From Thermohahella caldifontis (lineage in GTDB: Bacteria > Pseudomonadota > Gammaproteobacteria > Pseudomonadales > Oleiphilaceae), in assembly GCF_041153465.1 (NCBI RefSeq), contig NZ_CP154858.1, positions 2,728,001-2,792,000 of the forward strand: 64,000 nt of DNA. The letters are read 5' to 3'. Each line of letters starts with the position of its first letter. Within the stretch, counting starts at the first letter, position 1. The translations under genes were made by a program, and so were the position numbers. A model generated the notes under the pieces. The model was given only the letters and a program-made list of their open reading frames with translations, ran no database searches and was not told where the DNA came from. Below, piece by piece: positions 44,464 to 56,075 of this stretch.

Positions 44464-46848
44464 ATGAAGTGGACACGTATCCTGCCGGGACCCTGGTGGA
44501 TCCTGCTTGTCACGGTCCTGATCGGAGGCTGCGGGGGCAACTACTCCGGCATGCCTGAAACGGAAACGTCGACCGATGCGACGGCCGTACTCTGTGATAC
44601 CCCCACAGCGGTGACCTCGGTGACGTCCGTCATTTCGGGGCCGGGGCAGTCACTGTACGCCGAGCAGTGCGAGAGCTGTCATGGCAGTCAGGGAGAAGGT
44701 ACGGCCAGCGGACCCAGCCTCAAGGGCTGTACGTCCTGTTCCGATGCGGATACCCTGACCAATCGCATCGCGACCACCATGCCCACGGCGGATGTGAGCC
44801 AGTGTGATGTGGACTGTGCCAAGGCCGTGGCCGATTACATCCTGGGCAGTTTCTCCAGCCAGAATACCGCTCAGGCGGCGGCCTGTGTGGCCACCAACTT
44901 TACCCTGGCGGACGAGCAGGAGACGCTGTACAAGGCATCGCTCAACCTGACGGGCGAACTGCCTCCGGCCAGTGTGGGTTCTGCCAGGGCGGTGGCGTCC
45001 GCAGACCTGGATCAGGCGCTGGACGAGATCCTGAATCGTCCCGGATTCTACGAGCGCCTGATGGAGATCTATAACGATCTGCTGCATCAGGACAAGTACC
45101 TGCCCTGGGAAGATGCCCTCAATCTGCTGGACAGCAACGACTGGCCCACCCGCAAGTGGTACAACGATGCGGTCAGCTCCGAAGGCTTTGAAGGCGATGA
45201 AAAGAGATGGCGTGACAACCTGCGCAACTGGCTGCGCAAGCAGACCAATGAAGCGGTGGCGCGTGAGGCCCTGCAGCTGATCGCCCATGTGGTGCGGGAG
45301 AACCGTCCCTTCACGGAAATTCTTACTGCCGATTACACTCTGGTCAATGCCTATTCGGCACGTGCCTATGGGCTGAACGTGAGCGGGTTCCGGCGCCTGG
45401 AAACACCCCCCTTTGAAGGTTACGAGAATCTGCCGCCGGAGCTGCAGGCACTGGCCCAGTATGATCCGACCGATTTCCGTGAGGTCAGGCTGACCATTGC
45501 GGGCGGAGACTATGCCGGCACACCCATTCCTCATGCGGGCATTCTGACTTCTGCCATGTTTCTCAACCGCTTCCCCACAACGCGGACCAACCTGAACCGT
45601 CACCGTGCACGGATGGTCTTCCAGTTTTTCCTGGATACGGACATTCTCCAGATTCCCGGTGCGCGCCCCGATCAGGCGGTGGATACCGAGAATTCTTCTC
45701 CGACACTGACCAACCCGTCGTGCGTGTCCTGTCACAAGATCATGGATCCGGTGGCTTCCACCTTCCAAAACTGGGATGAGCGGGGTCGGTACCGCAAGCG
45801 TCGCCTCTCCCGTGATGGCTGGCCTTCGGACATGTACTATCGTGGTCTGAACGGCAAGCTGATGCCCATCGAGCAATACATTGACTCTTCGCTGGTCTGG
45901 CTGGGCAAGGAACTGGTCAAGGATGCGCGGTTTGCCCGTGCCACGGTCAAGACCCTGTTCACGGGGATCACGGGCCAGGAGGTGCTGCTGCCACCGGGCG
46001 ATGATGTGCCTGCGGAGGATCCGAAACGTGTGGCCTATGAGGCACAGCGTGCGCATCTGGCCGAGGTGGAGCGGGCACTGATTGAGTCGGGATGGAATCT
46101 CAAGGCTGCAGTCAAGTCCATCATCAAGGGGCCCTTCTATCGCGCCAAGGCGGTTGTGGGCAATGCAGAAAAGTTCGCGCTCGTGGGCGGCGCACAACTG
46201 CTGACACCCGAGATGCTGGATCGCAAGATCACCGCGGTGACAGGCTATCCGTGGAAAGACAGCTGGGCTTCCCAGACCAAGCTGGACAAGCTCAACAGTG
46301 GTGGATACAACGCCTTGTACGGTGGCATGAACTCGGATGAAACCACCACCCGCCTGCGCCATCCCAACGGGCTCATGGCGGCCGTCCAGAAGCGCATGGC
46401 CAGCGAGGTGGCCTGCAACGTGCTGGCCAAGGATTTCCATAAGCCGGTTGCCCAGCGCCTGCTGTTCCCGCATGTGGAAACCACCACCGTTCTCTACGAT
46501 GAGAATGGCAACTATCTGCCGGAGAACGAGGCGCTGATTCGCAAGAATCTGGCACATCTGATGTGGCAGCTCTGGGGTCAGAAGCCCGAAGAAAGTGGAC
46601 AGGATATCGACGATGCCTTCAGCCTGTACCGCTCCGTGGTGGATACCGGCAGGGCAGCCATCGAGGCAGAGCCTCGCAACTGGGGGCTGAAGTATCTGCA
46701 TGGTGCCTGCAGGCTGACCAAGGATCCGGAAACCGGTGAGGCGCTGGCGGACGAGGACAAGATCGAGCGGGATGACGATTTTGCCCTGAGAGGCTGGCAG
46801 GCCGTGCTCAACTACATGCTGGCCGACTACCGGTTCCTGTACGAATAA
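44464..46848 (+). CDS. Outer-membrane or periplasmic lipoprotein with cytochrome c motifs (DUF1588-like)
   Basis: 794 residues from ATG 44464, AAGGAGG 6 bp upstream. Lipobox LIGGC (Cys23). A cytochrome c haem site CESCH at 69-73 and a second, CVSCH, at 420-424; the latter lies in the segment typical of DUF1588 (FLNRFPTTRTNLNRHRARMVFQFFLDT ... KIMDPVASTFQNWDERGRY). The rest is helical. Proteins of this kind are widespread as partners of DUF1501/DUF1552 proteins; function is unknown but probably redox. First gene of a six-gene run reaching apbE. Confidence 0.75.
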   Translation: MKWTRILPGPWWILLVTVLIGGCGGNYSGMPETETSTDATAVLCDTPTAVTSVTSVISGPGQSLYAEQCESCHGSQGEGTASGPSLKGCTSCSDADTLTNRIATTMPTADVSQCDVDCAKAVADYILGSFSSQNTAQAAACVATNFTLADEQETLYKASLNLTGELPPASVGSARAVASADLDQALDEILNRPGFYERLMEIYNDLLHQDKYLPWEDALNLLDSNDWPTRKWYNDAVSSEGFEGDEKRWRDNLRNWLRKQTNEAVAREALQLIAHVVRENRPFTEILTADYTLVNAYSARAYGLNVSGFRRLETPPFEGYENLPPELQALAQYDPTDFREVRLTIAGGDYAGTPIPHAGILTSAMFLNRFPTTRTNLNRHRARMVFQFFLDTDILQIPGARPDQAVDTENSSPTLTNPSCVSCHKIMDPVASTFQNWDERGRYRKRRLSRDGWPSDMYYRGLNGKLMPIEQYIDSSLVWLGKELVKDARFARATVKTLFTGITGQEVLLPPGDDVPAEDPKRVAYEAQRAHLAEVERALIESGWNLKAAVKSIIKGPFYRAKAVVGNAEKFALVGGAQLLTPEMLDRKITAVTGYPWKDSWASQTKLDKLNSGGYNALYGGMNSDETTTRLRHPNGLMAAVQKRMASEVACNVLAKDFHKPVAQRLLFPHVETTTVLYDENGNYLPENEALIRKNLAHLMWQLWGQKPEESGQDIDDAFSLYRSVVDTGRAAIEAEPRNWGLKYLHGACRLTKDPETGEALADEDKIERDDDFALRGWQAVLNYMLADYRFLYE

Positions 46849-46869
46849 CGCCGCAAGGGAGACAGAAAA

Positions 46870-48165
46870 ATGAATCGCAGACTTTTCATGAAACTCATGG
46901 CGGCGACGGGCATGGCGTTCTCCATGCCGCTGACCTCCCGGCCGGCGCTGGCCGCCACACCGGATCGCTTCTGGGTCATGGTTCACGCCGGCGGTGGCTG
47001 GGATCCCACCAGCCTGATCGATCCCAAGGGGGATGCGGAGCGCGAAGATGGTCGTGGGCCGGTCAACCACTATGCCGCTGCAGATATCCGCCAGGTGGGC
47101 AATGTCCGTTACGCACCGGTACCGACAACGGGTGTGAACAATGCTGCGGCCATCCAGCAGGTGTTTGATGACTTTTTCAGCACCCTGGGGCCGAACCTGC
47201 TGGTCGTGAACGGGATTGATACCCAGACCAACAGCCATACCATTGGTACGCGCACCGTGTGGAGCGGCTCCAACAACATGGGGCAGCCTGCCTTTGCCGC
47301 GATGGTTGCCGCGGCGTCTGGTGGTGACCTGCCCATGCCGTTTGTCACCAATGGCGGCTATGACCATACGGACGGGCTGGTGGGCGCGTCCCGGGTTTCC
47401 GGCAGTGGACAGTTCACACGACTGGCCTACCCGAATCGCTACAATCCCGGCCGCGATAATGACCTGTATCTGCCCGGCGAACTGTATGCCCTGGTTGAAG
47501 AGGCGCGTCAGGACAGGCTGCGTGCCCTGCAGCAGCGGGAGCCCTTGCCCCAGCGCCGCCGGCTGGTCAGCGAACTCTTCGGCGCCCGGGTGGGTGACAA
47601 CAGTCTGGAGCGCATTGTGGACAAGCTGCCTTCGCGCATTTCCGGCGGGATCAAGGGGCAGGCGGAAATGGCCGCTGCATCCTTTGCCGCGGGGCTGGCG
47701 GTCAGCGCCAACCTGGTGACGGGCGGCTTTGACACCCATGGCAACCATGACAACAACCACTATCGTTCGCTGTCCACCTTGCTGGACGGGCTGATGCACC
47801 TCTGGAGCGAGCTGGAGCGTCAGGGTGTGGCAGACCGGACGACCGTTCTGGTCGGCTCGGACTTTGGTCGCACACCCTACTACAACGGTGGCAATGGCAA
47901 GGATCACTGGAACGTGACCAGCATGATGGCCTTTGGTGCGGGGATTAGCGGCAACCGTGTCATCGGCGGGACGTCAGCCGACTTCCGGGCGCTCAGGGTG
48001 AAGAACACGTCTACACTTGAGTTGGAACCGGATCCCAAGGGTGACGGGTTGACGCTGACCACCGCTCACATCCACAAGTCGCTGCGGCGTGCTGCAGGGC
48101 TCGAGGGAACGGAGCTGGACCGCAAATATCCCATCGGTGTGGAACAACTGGCCCTTTTCGGCTGA
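46870..48165 (+). CDS. Tat-exported DUF1501 family protein
   Basis: 431 residues. Twin-arginine signal (NRRLFMKLMAATGMAFSM, cleavage after ALA) indicates export in a folded, cofactor-bearing state. The body resembles DUF1501, an alkaline-phosphatase-superfamily relative (ASFAAGLAVSANLVTGGFDTHGNHDNNH; TTVLVGSDFGRTPYYN; KDHWNVTSM). Asp and His residues in these motifs could bind metals. 21 bp after the cytochrome gene, so the two probably act together. Confidence 0.75.
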   Translation: MNRRLFMKLMAATGMAFSMPLTSRPALAATPDRFWVMVHAGGGWDPTSLIDPKGDAEREDGRGPVNHYAAADIRQVGNVRYAPVPTTGVNNAAAIQQVFDDFFSTLGPNLLVVNGIDTQTNSHTIGTRTVWSGSNNMGQPAFAAMVAAASGGDLPMPFVTNGGYDHTDGLVGASRVSGSGQFTRLAYPNRYNPGRDNDLYLPGELYALVEEARQDRLRALQQREPLPQRRRLVSELFGARVGDNSLERIVDKLPSRISGGIKGQAEMAAASFAAGLAVSANLVTGGFDTHGNHDNNHYRSLSTLLDGLMHLWSELERQGVADRTTVLVGSDFGRTPYYNGGNGKDHWNVTSMMAFGAGISGNRVIGGTSADFRALRVKNTSTLELEPDPKGDGLTLTTAHIHKSLRRAAGLEGTELDRKYPIGVEQLALFG

Positions 48166-48186
48166 ATACGCAAGGCAGGAGACAAC

Positions 48187-48684
48187 GTGTTGAAAACATT
48201 CTGCAAACCCGTACAGGCCATCCTGATGGTGGTCTTTCTGCTGGTCGGTTTCGCGCAGGCGAAACCCGCCCCCGACTTCGATCTGCCCGGCCTGTATGGC
48301 GAGCGCGTGAGGCTCGCTGATTATCGCGGCCAGGTGGTCTACGTGGACTTCTGGGCCAGCTGGTGTGGCCCCTGCCGCAAGGCGCTGCCGGCGCTGAACG
48401 TGCTCAGACAGGAGTTGAAGCAGAAAGGGCCGTTCGAGATTCTGGCGATCAATCTGGATGAAACACCGGAAGATGCGCTGCGTTTTCTGAAAAAGTATCC
48501 GGTGGATTATCCGGTTGCTTCGGACAAGGATGCCACGCTGCCACCGCGTTACGGGCTGATCGGCATGCCCACATCCTATCTGGTGGATCAGCAGGGCAAT
48601 ATCGTGGCGGTGCACGAAGGCTTCCGCTCCGCCAATCTGGACGAAATCCGCGAAGCCGTCTTCAAACTCTGGGCGAGGCAGTAA
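48187..48684 (+). CDS. TlpA-like periplasmic thioredoxin
   Basis: 165 residues, GTG start. Signal peptide ending near AQA-K. Redox motif WCGPC (Cys60, Cys63) in YVDFWASWCGPCRKALPAL and the cis-Pro region GMPTSYLVD are intact. It probably keeps cysteines of its neighbours reduced: the haem sites upstream or the GCGCN tail downstream. Confidence 0.88.
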   Translation: MLKTFCKPVQAILMVVFLLVGFAQAKPAPDFDLPGLYGERVRLADYRGQVVYVDFWASWCGPCRKALPALNVLRQELKQKGPFEILAINLDETPEDALRFLKKYPVDYPVASDKDATLPPRYGLIGMPTSYLVDQQGNIVAVHEGFRSANLDEIREAVFKLWARQ

Positions 48685-48687
48685 AAC

Positions 48688-48900
48688 GTGAAATCCTTTG
48701 TTGTCTGTGCATGTCTGGTCAGCGCGCTGCTGGCCGGGTGTGCGGAAGTCAAGCCGTGGCAGCGCGGTGAGCTGGCACGCACCGAAATGGCGTTTGATCC
48801 GGATGCCATGCAGTCTTCCCTGAAAGACCATGTGTACTTCAGCAAGGAAGCCTCCTCCGGCGGGGCGACAGCGGGAGGTGGCGGCTGTGGCTGTAACTGA
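48688..48900 (+). CDS. Small DUF4266-type lipoprotein
   Basis: 70 residues, GTG start. Lipobox LLAGC (Cys18). Conserved pattern KPWQRGELARTEMAFDPD and a C-terminal tail HVYFSKEASSGGATAGGGGCGCN. The invariant-looking Gly-Cys-Gly-Cys-Asn end suggests metal binding or modification. SGGAT recalls, loosely, the [ST]GAT flavinylation site of ApbE substrates. Its end overlaps the DUF3570 gene by 14 bp. Confidence 0.8.
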   Translation: MKSFVVCACLVSALLAGCAEVKPWQRGELARTEMAFDPDAMQSSLKDHVYFSKEASSGGATAGGGGCGCN

Positions 48901-50050
48901 GACGTCGGGAAAGACCCTGCTGGCGCTGGCCAGCGCAGCCATGGCATTACCCGGCATGCCGACTCAGGCGCGGGCGGACAGCCCGCCTGAAGTGACGACT
49001 CTGGGCTATCGCTACTCCCTCTATCGCGAAGATGACATTGAGCCGGGCAAGCTGGCCAGTGGTTCGGGTGAGCGCTACGATATCAACATCCACCAGTTCA
49101 GCCTCGGCACTGCCCTGGGGGACGACTGGGGGCTGGCCGTGAACTATCAGCAGGAATCGCTGACGGGGGCATCACCTTTCGGCACCTCGGCGGGTACGGA
49201 CGGGCAGCCGAAGGTGGTCATGACCGGCGCCAGCATCGAGGAGTTGCGGCGTGACCTGAATGTATCGGCGCGCCGCTACTTCGACTACAGCCAGTTGGGC
49301 ATGGCACTGGGATACTCCGCCGAAGATGACTATACTGCTTACAGCGTTTCCGCGGATGGCCAGACTACCAGCGAAGACCGGCTCAATACCTGGGGGCTCG
49401 GTCTGACTGTCAGTGACGACACCCTTGAACCGACCCAGCAGACCGGCTTCACAAGAGTGACCCGGGAAGACAAGCAAGCCGTGTCCGTGGCGGCCAGTTA
49501 TACGCGCGTACTGAGTCAGGTGGCCCAGATTCAGACAGGCGTCTCTCTCAAGCGCCTGAGCGGATTTCTGTCGGATCCCTACAAGGCGGTCGATGTGCGG
49601 CCTGACGAACGTGTGAGCTGGGCATGGGCGACACGCTACCGGCGCTTCTTCAAGGATCAGAACGCCGCGCTGCATGCGGATTACCGTCTCTACAGTGACG
49701 ACTGGGGTATCATCTCCCATACCGTGGATCTGGCCTGGTACCAGAACCTGGATGCGAACCTGAGAGTGGTGCCGAGCTTCCGCTATTACACCCAGAGTCA
49801 GGCGGATTTCTACTTTCCGACGGACAAGACCAGCCGCACCGGCTATCAGTCCTCGGATCACCGGCTGTCACCCTTCGGTGCCGTGACGGCGGGCATCCGG
49901 GTGGAAGCGCATGCCCTGAACTGGAAGGTGGTGATCGGCGCGGAACGTTACATGGCCGATGGCGCCCTGGCACTGGGATCGGTGGAGGTGGAGCATCCGG
50001 CCCTGCTCAGCTTCACGCTGGTCACGCTTGGCATGGATTACAGCTTCTAG
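48887..50050 (+). CDS. DUF3570 outer-membrane beta-barrel protein
   Basis: 387 residues from GTG 48887, GGGAGG about 8 bp upstream, in the end of the DUF4266 gene. Signal peptide ending ARA-DS. The mature part consists of alternating amphipathic strands (LGYRYSLYREDDIEP, NVSARRYFDYSQLGMALGYS) and ends in SF with Tyr three residues before (YSF), a typical barrel-assembly signal. An outer-membrane channel or scaffold is likely. Confidence 0.8.
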   Translation: MAVTETSGKTLLALASAAMALPGMPTQARADSPPEVTTLGYRYSLYREDDIEPGKLASGSGERYDINIHQFSLGTALGDDWGLAVNYQQESLTGASPFGTSAGTDGQPKVVMTGASIEELRRDLNVSARRYFDYSQLGMALGYSAEDDYTAYSVSADGQTTSEDRLNTWGLGLTVSDDTLEPTQQTGFTRVTREDKQAVSVAASYTRVLSQVAQIQTGVSLKRLSGFLSDPYKAVDVRPDERVSWAWATRYRRFFKDQNAALHADYRLYSDDWGIISHTVDLAWYQNLDANLRVVPSFRYYTQSQADFYFPTDKTSRTGYQSSDHRLSPFGAVTAGIRVEAHALNWKVVIGAERYMADGALALGSVEVEHPALLSFTLVTLGMDYSF

Positions 50051-50934
50051 GTGAGCACCTGTCATCACGTCAGATTCCGGGCGCTGGGCAGCCCCTGTCA
50101 GCTGCATCTCTACGGCGATGCCGTCAGGGTGCAGCAGACCGTTGTCCGCGTCCGGGACTGGCTGCGGACCTTTGAGCAGACCTATTCCCGTTTCCGGACT
50201 GACAGCCTGCTGGCGCGTATCAACGACCATGCCGGCTCGGACTGGGTCTGTGATGACACGACCGCGGCCCTGATTCAGTACGGGCATGCACTCTGGGAGC
50301 AGAGTGACGGGCTCTTTGATCTGACCTCCGGCGTGCTCAGCCGCTGCTGGGATTTTCATGGTCACCAGCTGCCGGATCCCGGGAGGCTTCGGGAAGCCTT
50401 GTCTCGCTGTGGCTGGGCGCATGTGCGCTGGGCACCGCCGGTATTGCACATGCCAGAAGGCTTTGCGCTGGACTTCGGGGGGATCGGCAAGGAGTACGCG
50501 GTGGACGTGGTGGTCAACCTGTGCCGGGAGCAGGGGATCGAGCATGGCCTGGTGGACTTCGGCGGCGACATTGGTGTCATTGGCCCCCATCCGGATGGCA
50601 CCGCCTGGCGGATCGGCATCCGTCATCCCCGGCAGCCGGACCGCCCCTGCCTTCACCTTGAACTGGAGGCGGGTGCCATTGCCACGTCGGGTGACTATGA
50701 ACGCTACCTTGAAGTGGAGGGGGTGCGTTACTGCCACATCCTCAACCCGAAGACCGGCTGGCCGCCGTCCACCTGGGCCAGCATGACCGTTATTGCCGGA
50801 AGCTGTCTGATCGCGGGCAGTCTGGCAACGGTGGCCATGCTCAGGGAAGCCGACGCCCCCGGCTGGCTGAACGATACCGGACTGCCCTGGCTCGGCATCC
50901 GCCCCGACCTGTCGCGGGCCGGGCCTCTGGCGGA

Positions 50935-50950
<16 letters not shown>
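50051..50950 (+). CDS. apbE: FAD:protein FMN transferase ApbE
   Basis: 299 residues, GTG start immediately after the DUF3570 stop. Motifs of the family: FDLTSGVLSRCWDF, ALDFGGIGKEYAVD, GLVDFGGDIGVIG, ATSGDYERY and HILNPKTGWPP. No signal peptide is visible, so it may act before export or the start may be misjudged; most ApbE proteins are periplasmic lipoproteins. It attaches FMN covalently to Ser/Thr of target proteins. The 3' end overlaps speA by 16 bp (convergent). Confidence 0.88.
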
Positions 50951-52839
<1,889 letters not shown>

Positions 52840-52957
52840 GGTGCGCTCCTGATGTCTGGGCAGGCTATTCTACCGCGGGATCCGGAAGACGCGAAAAGAA
52901 AATGATACCTACGGGCAGCCCGCTGCCGCTACAATAGGCCATCACCCAGGAATGCGA

Positions 52958-53836
52958 ATGGAGCAAATGCAGATGAGCGAAATCATGCCGGGCTGGTTTA
53001 CCGAAATCTTTCAGGACGAGGGGACCGGTTTTTCCCTGAAAATCAAGAAGAAGCTGCATGAAGAGCAGACGCCGTACCAGAAACTCGAGATCTACGAGAC
53101 CGAAACCTTTGGCAATCTGATGGTACTGGATGGCTGTGTCATGCTCACGACACGGGACAACTTCCTCTACCATGAGATGATGACGCATCCGGCGCTCTTC
53201 ACGCACCGCAACCCCAAACGGGTGGTGATCATCGGTGGGGGCGACTGCGGCACCCTGAAGGAAGTGCTCAAGCACGACGGCGTGGAAGAAGCCTGGCAGG
53301 TGGAGATTGACGAGCGTGTGACCCGCGTTTCCGAAATCTACTTCCCTGAGCTGTGCACCAGCAACGACGATCCGCGCGCCCATTTCTTCTTCGGTGACGG
53401 CGTGAAATGGATGCAGGATGCGGTGCCCGGCAGCTTCGATGTCATCATCGTGGACTCCACGGATCCGGTCGGCCCGGCAGAGGGGCTGTTTGCGGAAGAT
53501 TTCTATCGCACCTGCTGGACGGCGCTGGCAGACGGGGGCATTCTGGTACAGCAATCCGAATCGCCGCTGCTGCACACGGGCACCCTTATCCGCAAGATTC
53601 ACAAGGACATGCTGGCTGCCGGTTTCGACGCCGTCCGGACGCTGCCGTTCCCGCAGGTAGTTTACCCGACGGGCTGGTGGAGCTGCACCCTGGCCGGCAA
53701 GGGCGTTGAGCTGACCGCTTTCCGCGAGGATGACGCGGAAAACCGCGGTTTCCCCACCGAGTACTACAACGCGGGTATCCACCGCGGCGCACTGGCGCTT
53801 CCGGAATTCATGAAGCGCGAGCTGACCCACGACTGA
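52958..53836 (+). CDS. speE: Spermidine synthase
   Basis: 292 residues from ATG 52958, AGGA 8 bp upstream; ATG codons at 52952 and 52973 are alternatives. Features: WFTEIFQDEGTGFSLKIKKKL, the decarboxylated-SAM site VVIIGGGDCGTLKEVLKH, and IIVDSTDPVGPAEGLF with the catalytic Asp. Transfers aminopropyl to putrescine. Divergent from speA across about 110 bp. Confidence 0.95.
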   Translation: MEQMQMSEIMPGWFTEIFQDEGTGFSLKIKKKLHEEQTPYQKLEIYETETFGNLMVLDGCVMLTTRDNFLYHEMMTHPALFTHRNPKRVVIIGGGDCGTLKEVLKHDGVEEAWQVEIDERVTRVSEIYFPELCTSNDDPRAHFFFGDGVKWMQDAVPGSFDVIIVDSTDPVGPAEGLFAEDFYRTCWTALADGGILVQQSESPLLHTGTLIRKIHKDMLAAGFDAVRTLPFPQVVYPTGWWSCTLAGKGVELTAFREDDAENRGFPTEYYNAGIHRGALALPEFMKRELTHD

Positions 53837-53850
53837 CAAGGCTCGGTCTC

Positions 53851-53898
53851 GCCGCCGGCCCGCATCGGCATGTGGAGCCGGCGGCTTGCCCCGCCTTT
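53851..53898 (+). terminator. Probable terminator after speE
   Basis: GCCGCCGGC and GCCGGCGGC, a perfect 9-bp stem with a 17-nt loop, then a weakly T-rich tail (CTTTCTT). Weaker than the other terminators in the window. The remaining bases to fabA hold its promoter region. Confidence 0.5.
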
Positions 53899-54065
53899 CT
53901 TACCGGCCTTCTGCCGTCTTGCCCCGGGCTGGCCACCGTTGCCGGCCGAGCCGACCTTTGTCCAATAGACGCTTGTCGGGGCCCTGCCTACCATTTCAGC
54001 CTCGGAACACTGTCAAACAGAATTCATACAGAACGTGTACTCTGAGCGCTGATAAAGTATTATTC

Positions 54066-54083
54066 GGCGTACAGGTGTACGCT
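54066..54083. promoter_or_regulatory. FabR/DesT-like operator upstream of fabA
   Basis: GGCGTACAGGTGTACGCT, a near-perfect palindrome with centre GG, 15 bp before the fabA start and directly downstream of a possible -10 (TATTAT, 54058-54063). A repressor bound here would block fabA transcription. Same pattern as 25232-25249. Confidence 0.65.
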
Positions 54084-54097
54084 GAAAGGAGAGCGAC

Positions 54098-54631
54098 GTG
54101 ATTGAGGCAAAGGTGAGTCCGGAAACAACCGGCAGAACGGAACAGTTTGACCGGCCGGCGCTTGAAGCCAGCGGGCAGGGCGAGCTGTTCGGACCCGGTT
54201 ATCCGAAACTGCCAACGGGTCCCATGCTCATGGTGGACCGGGTCACGACCATTACGGACGCGGGCGGCAAGTACGGCCTGGGTTACATTGAAGCCGAGCT
54301 GGATATCCGGCCCGATCTCTGGTTTTTCCAGTGCCACTTCAAGGATGATCCGGTCATGCCCGGCTGTCTCGGGCTGGATGCCATGTGGCAGCTGGTCGGC
54401 TTCTTTCTGGCGTGGAAAGGCCACAAGGGCAAGGGGCGCGCGCTGGGTGTGGGTGAAGTGAAGTTCACCGGTCAGGTATTGCCCGACGCCCGCAATGTCC
54501 GCTACCGTATTGATATCAAGCGCGTGATCGCCCGCAAGCTGGTGATGGGGCTGGCGGATGGCGAATTGTACGTGGATGGCGAGCGCATATATACTGCACA
54601 CGATCTGAAGGTCGGGCTGTTCGCCGACTGA
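54098..54631 (+). CDS. fabA: 3-hydroxydecanoyl-ACP dehydratase/isomerase FabA
   Basis: 177 residues, GTG start, AAAGGAGAG upstream. Active site His80 in FQCHFKDDPVMPG and Asp94 in CLGLDAMWQ. Dehydrates 3-hydroxydecanoyl-ACP and isomerises it to the cis-3 product, the branch point to unsaturated fatty acids. Paired with fabB, as expected for this pathway. Confidence 0.97.
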   Translation: MIEAKVSPETTGRTEQFDRPALEASGQGELFGPGYPKLPTGPMLMVDRVTTITDAGGKYGLGYIEAELDIRPDLWFFQCHFKDDPVMPGCLGLDAMWQLVGFFLAWKGHKGKGRALGVGEVKFTGQVLPDARNVRYRIDIKRVIARKLVMGLADGELYVDGERIYTAHDLKVGLFAD

Positions 54632-54666
54632 CCCGGTCCGACAACGCACAGGTAACGAGGTAAGGC

Positions 54667-55884
54667 ATGAAGCGAGCAGTGATCACCGGTATCGGGATTG
54701 TTTCCTGTATCGGGCACAATCAGGACGAAGTGGCGGCCTCCCTGAAGGCGGGCCGCTCCGGTATCCGGTTCAACGAATCCTACAAGGAAGTCGGGTTGCG
54801 CAGTCAGGTCAGCGGCTCCATTATGGGCCTGGATCTGGAGGCGCACATTGATCGCAAGCTGCTGCGGTTCATGGGGGATGGCGCGGCCTACGCCTATATC
54901 GCCATGCAGCAGGCCGTGGCGGACGCGGGGCTGGACGAGTCACTGATCCGCAGCCCCCGGACGGGCATCATCTGCGGCTCCGGTGGTGCTTCCACCAGCA
55001 ATGTGGTGGAGTCCGTGGACATCCTGCGCGAGAAGGGCGTCAAGCGCGTCGGTCCGTACCGGGTGCCGCGCACCATGAACAGCTCCGTCAATGCCTGTCT
55101 GTCCACGGCCTTTGGCATTACCGGTGTCAATTACTCCATCACCTCGGCCTGCGCCACCAGTGCGCACTGCATCGGTCATGCCTGGGAACAGATCCAGCTG
55201 GGCAAGCAGGATATCGTCTTCGCCGGTGGCGGAGAGGAGGAGCACTGGACACTCAGCGTGCTCTTTGATGCCATGGGCGCGCTGTCCAGCAAGTACAACG
55301 ATCGCCCCGAAGCGGCCAGCCGGCCCTATGATGCGGATCGTGACGGCTTTGTGATCGCCGGTGGCGGTGCCATCGTGGTGGTGGAGGAACTGGAGCATGC
55401 CCTGCGTCGCGGGGCACCCATCTATGCGGAACTGGTGGGCTACGGTGCCACTTCTGATGGTGCCGACATGGTGGCGCCTTCCGGTGAGGGCGCTGTCCGC
55501 TGCATGAAGCAGGCACTGGCCACGGTCAGGACACCGGTGGACTACCTGAATACCCATGGCACCAGCACCAAGGTGGGGGATATCACGGAGCTCAACGCTG
55601 TCCGTGAGGTCTTTGGTGAAAATCTGCCGGCCATCAGTTCGACCAAGTCCATGACCGGGCACAGTCTGGGTGTGGCAGGGGCGCATGAGGCCATCTACAG
55701 TCTGCTGATGATGAAGCACGGCTTCATCGCGCCATCCATCAACGTGGAGACGCTGGATGAAGGTGCCGAAGGCGCGCCCATCGTGACCGAGCCGCGGGAT
55801 GCCACGCTCAATACGGTGATGAGCAACAGCTTCGGTTTCGGCGGCACCAACGCCTCGCTGGTATTCAGCCGTTACGAGGGCTGA
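54667..55884 (+). CDS. fabB: 3-oxoacyl-ACP synthase I FabB
   Basis: 405 residues. Catalytic Cys162 in TSACATSAHCIGH, His in NTHGTSTKVGD and His in STKSMTGHSLGV. Elongates the cis-3-decenoyl chain made by FabA. 35 bp after fabA, one operon under the FabR/DesT-like site. Confidence 0.97.
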   Translation: MKRAVITGIGIVSCIGHNQDEVAASLKAGRSGIRFNESYKEVGLRSQVSGSIMGLDLEAHIDRKLLRFMGDGAAYAYIAMQQAVADAGLDESLIRSPRTGIICGSGGASTSNVVESVDILREKGVKRVGPYRVPRTMNSSVNACLSTAFGITGVNYSITSACATSAHCIGHAWEQIQLGKQDIVFAGGGEEEHWTLSVLFDAMGALSSKYNDRPEAASRPYDADRDGFVIAGGGAIVVVEELEHALRRGAPIYAELVGYGATSDGADMVAPSGEGAVRCMKQALATVRTPVDYLNTHGTSTKVGDITELNAVREVFGENLPAISSTKSMTGHSLGVAGAHEAIYSLLMMKHGFIAPSINVETLDEGAEGAPIVTEPRDATLNTVMSNSFGFGGTNASLVFSRYEG

Positions 55885-56061
55885 AGCAGCACGCCGCGGG
55901 CGGCCTGTCCCGTCAGGTGGGCAGCCGGTTCAGGCCGGGGAAACCCGGCCTTGCTGATTGGAAGCCAGAGTGGAAGAAAAAACACTGGTCGACAACGTCA
56001 CCCGTATTTTGCTGCCCGCAGATCCCGCGGACTGAACCCTTGCGCACGATGCCGGGCCTGG

Positions 56062-56067
56062 TCTAAT
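56062..56067 (+). promoter_or_regulatory. -10 box directly before the L,D-transpeptidase gene
   Basis: TCTAAT, with TTGCGC 16 bp upstream. The expected transcription start falls within a base or two of the ATG at 56076, and no ribosome-binding site is visible, so the mRNA may be leaderless. Confidence 0.35.
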
Positions 56068-56075
56068 GTACAGAC

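Noticed and set aside
44650..47907. Long open frame of 1085 codons on the minus strand
   Set aside because: It is antisense to the cytochrome and DUF1501 genes, has no domain pattern, and its composition is that of a GC-rich shadow frame.
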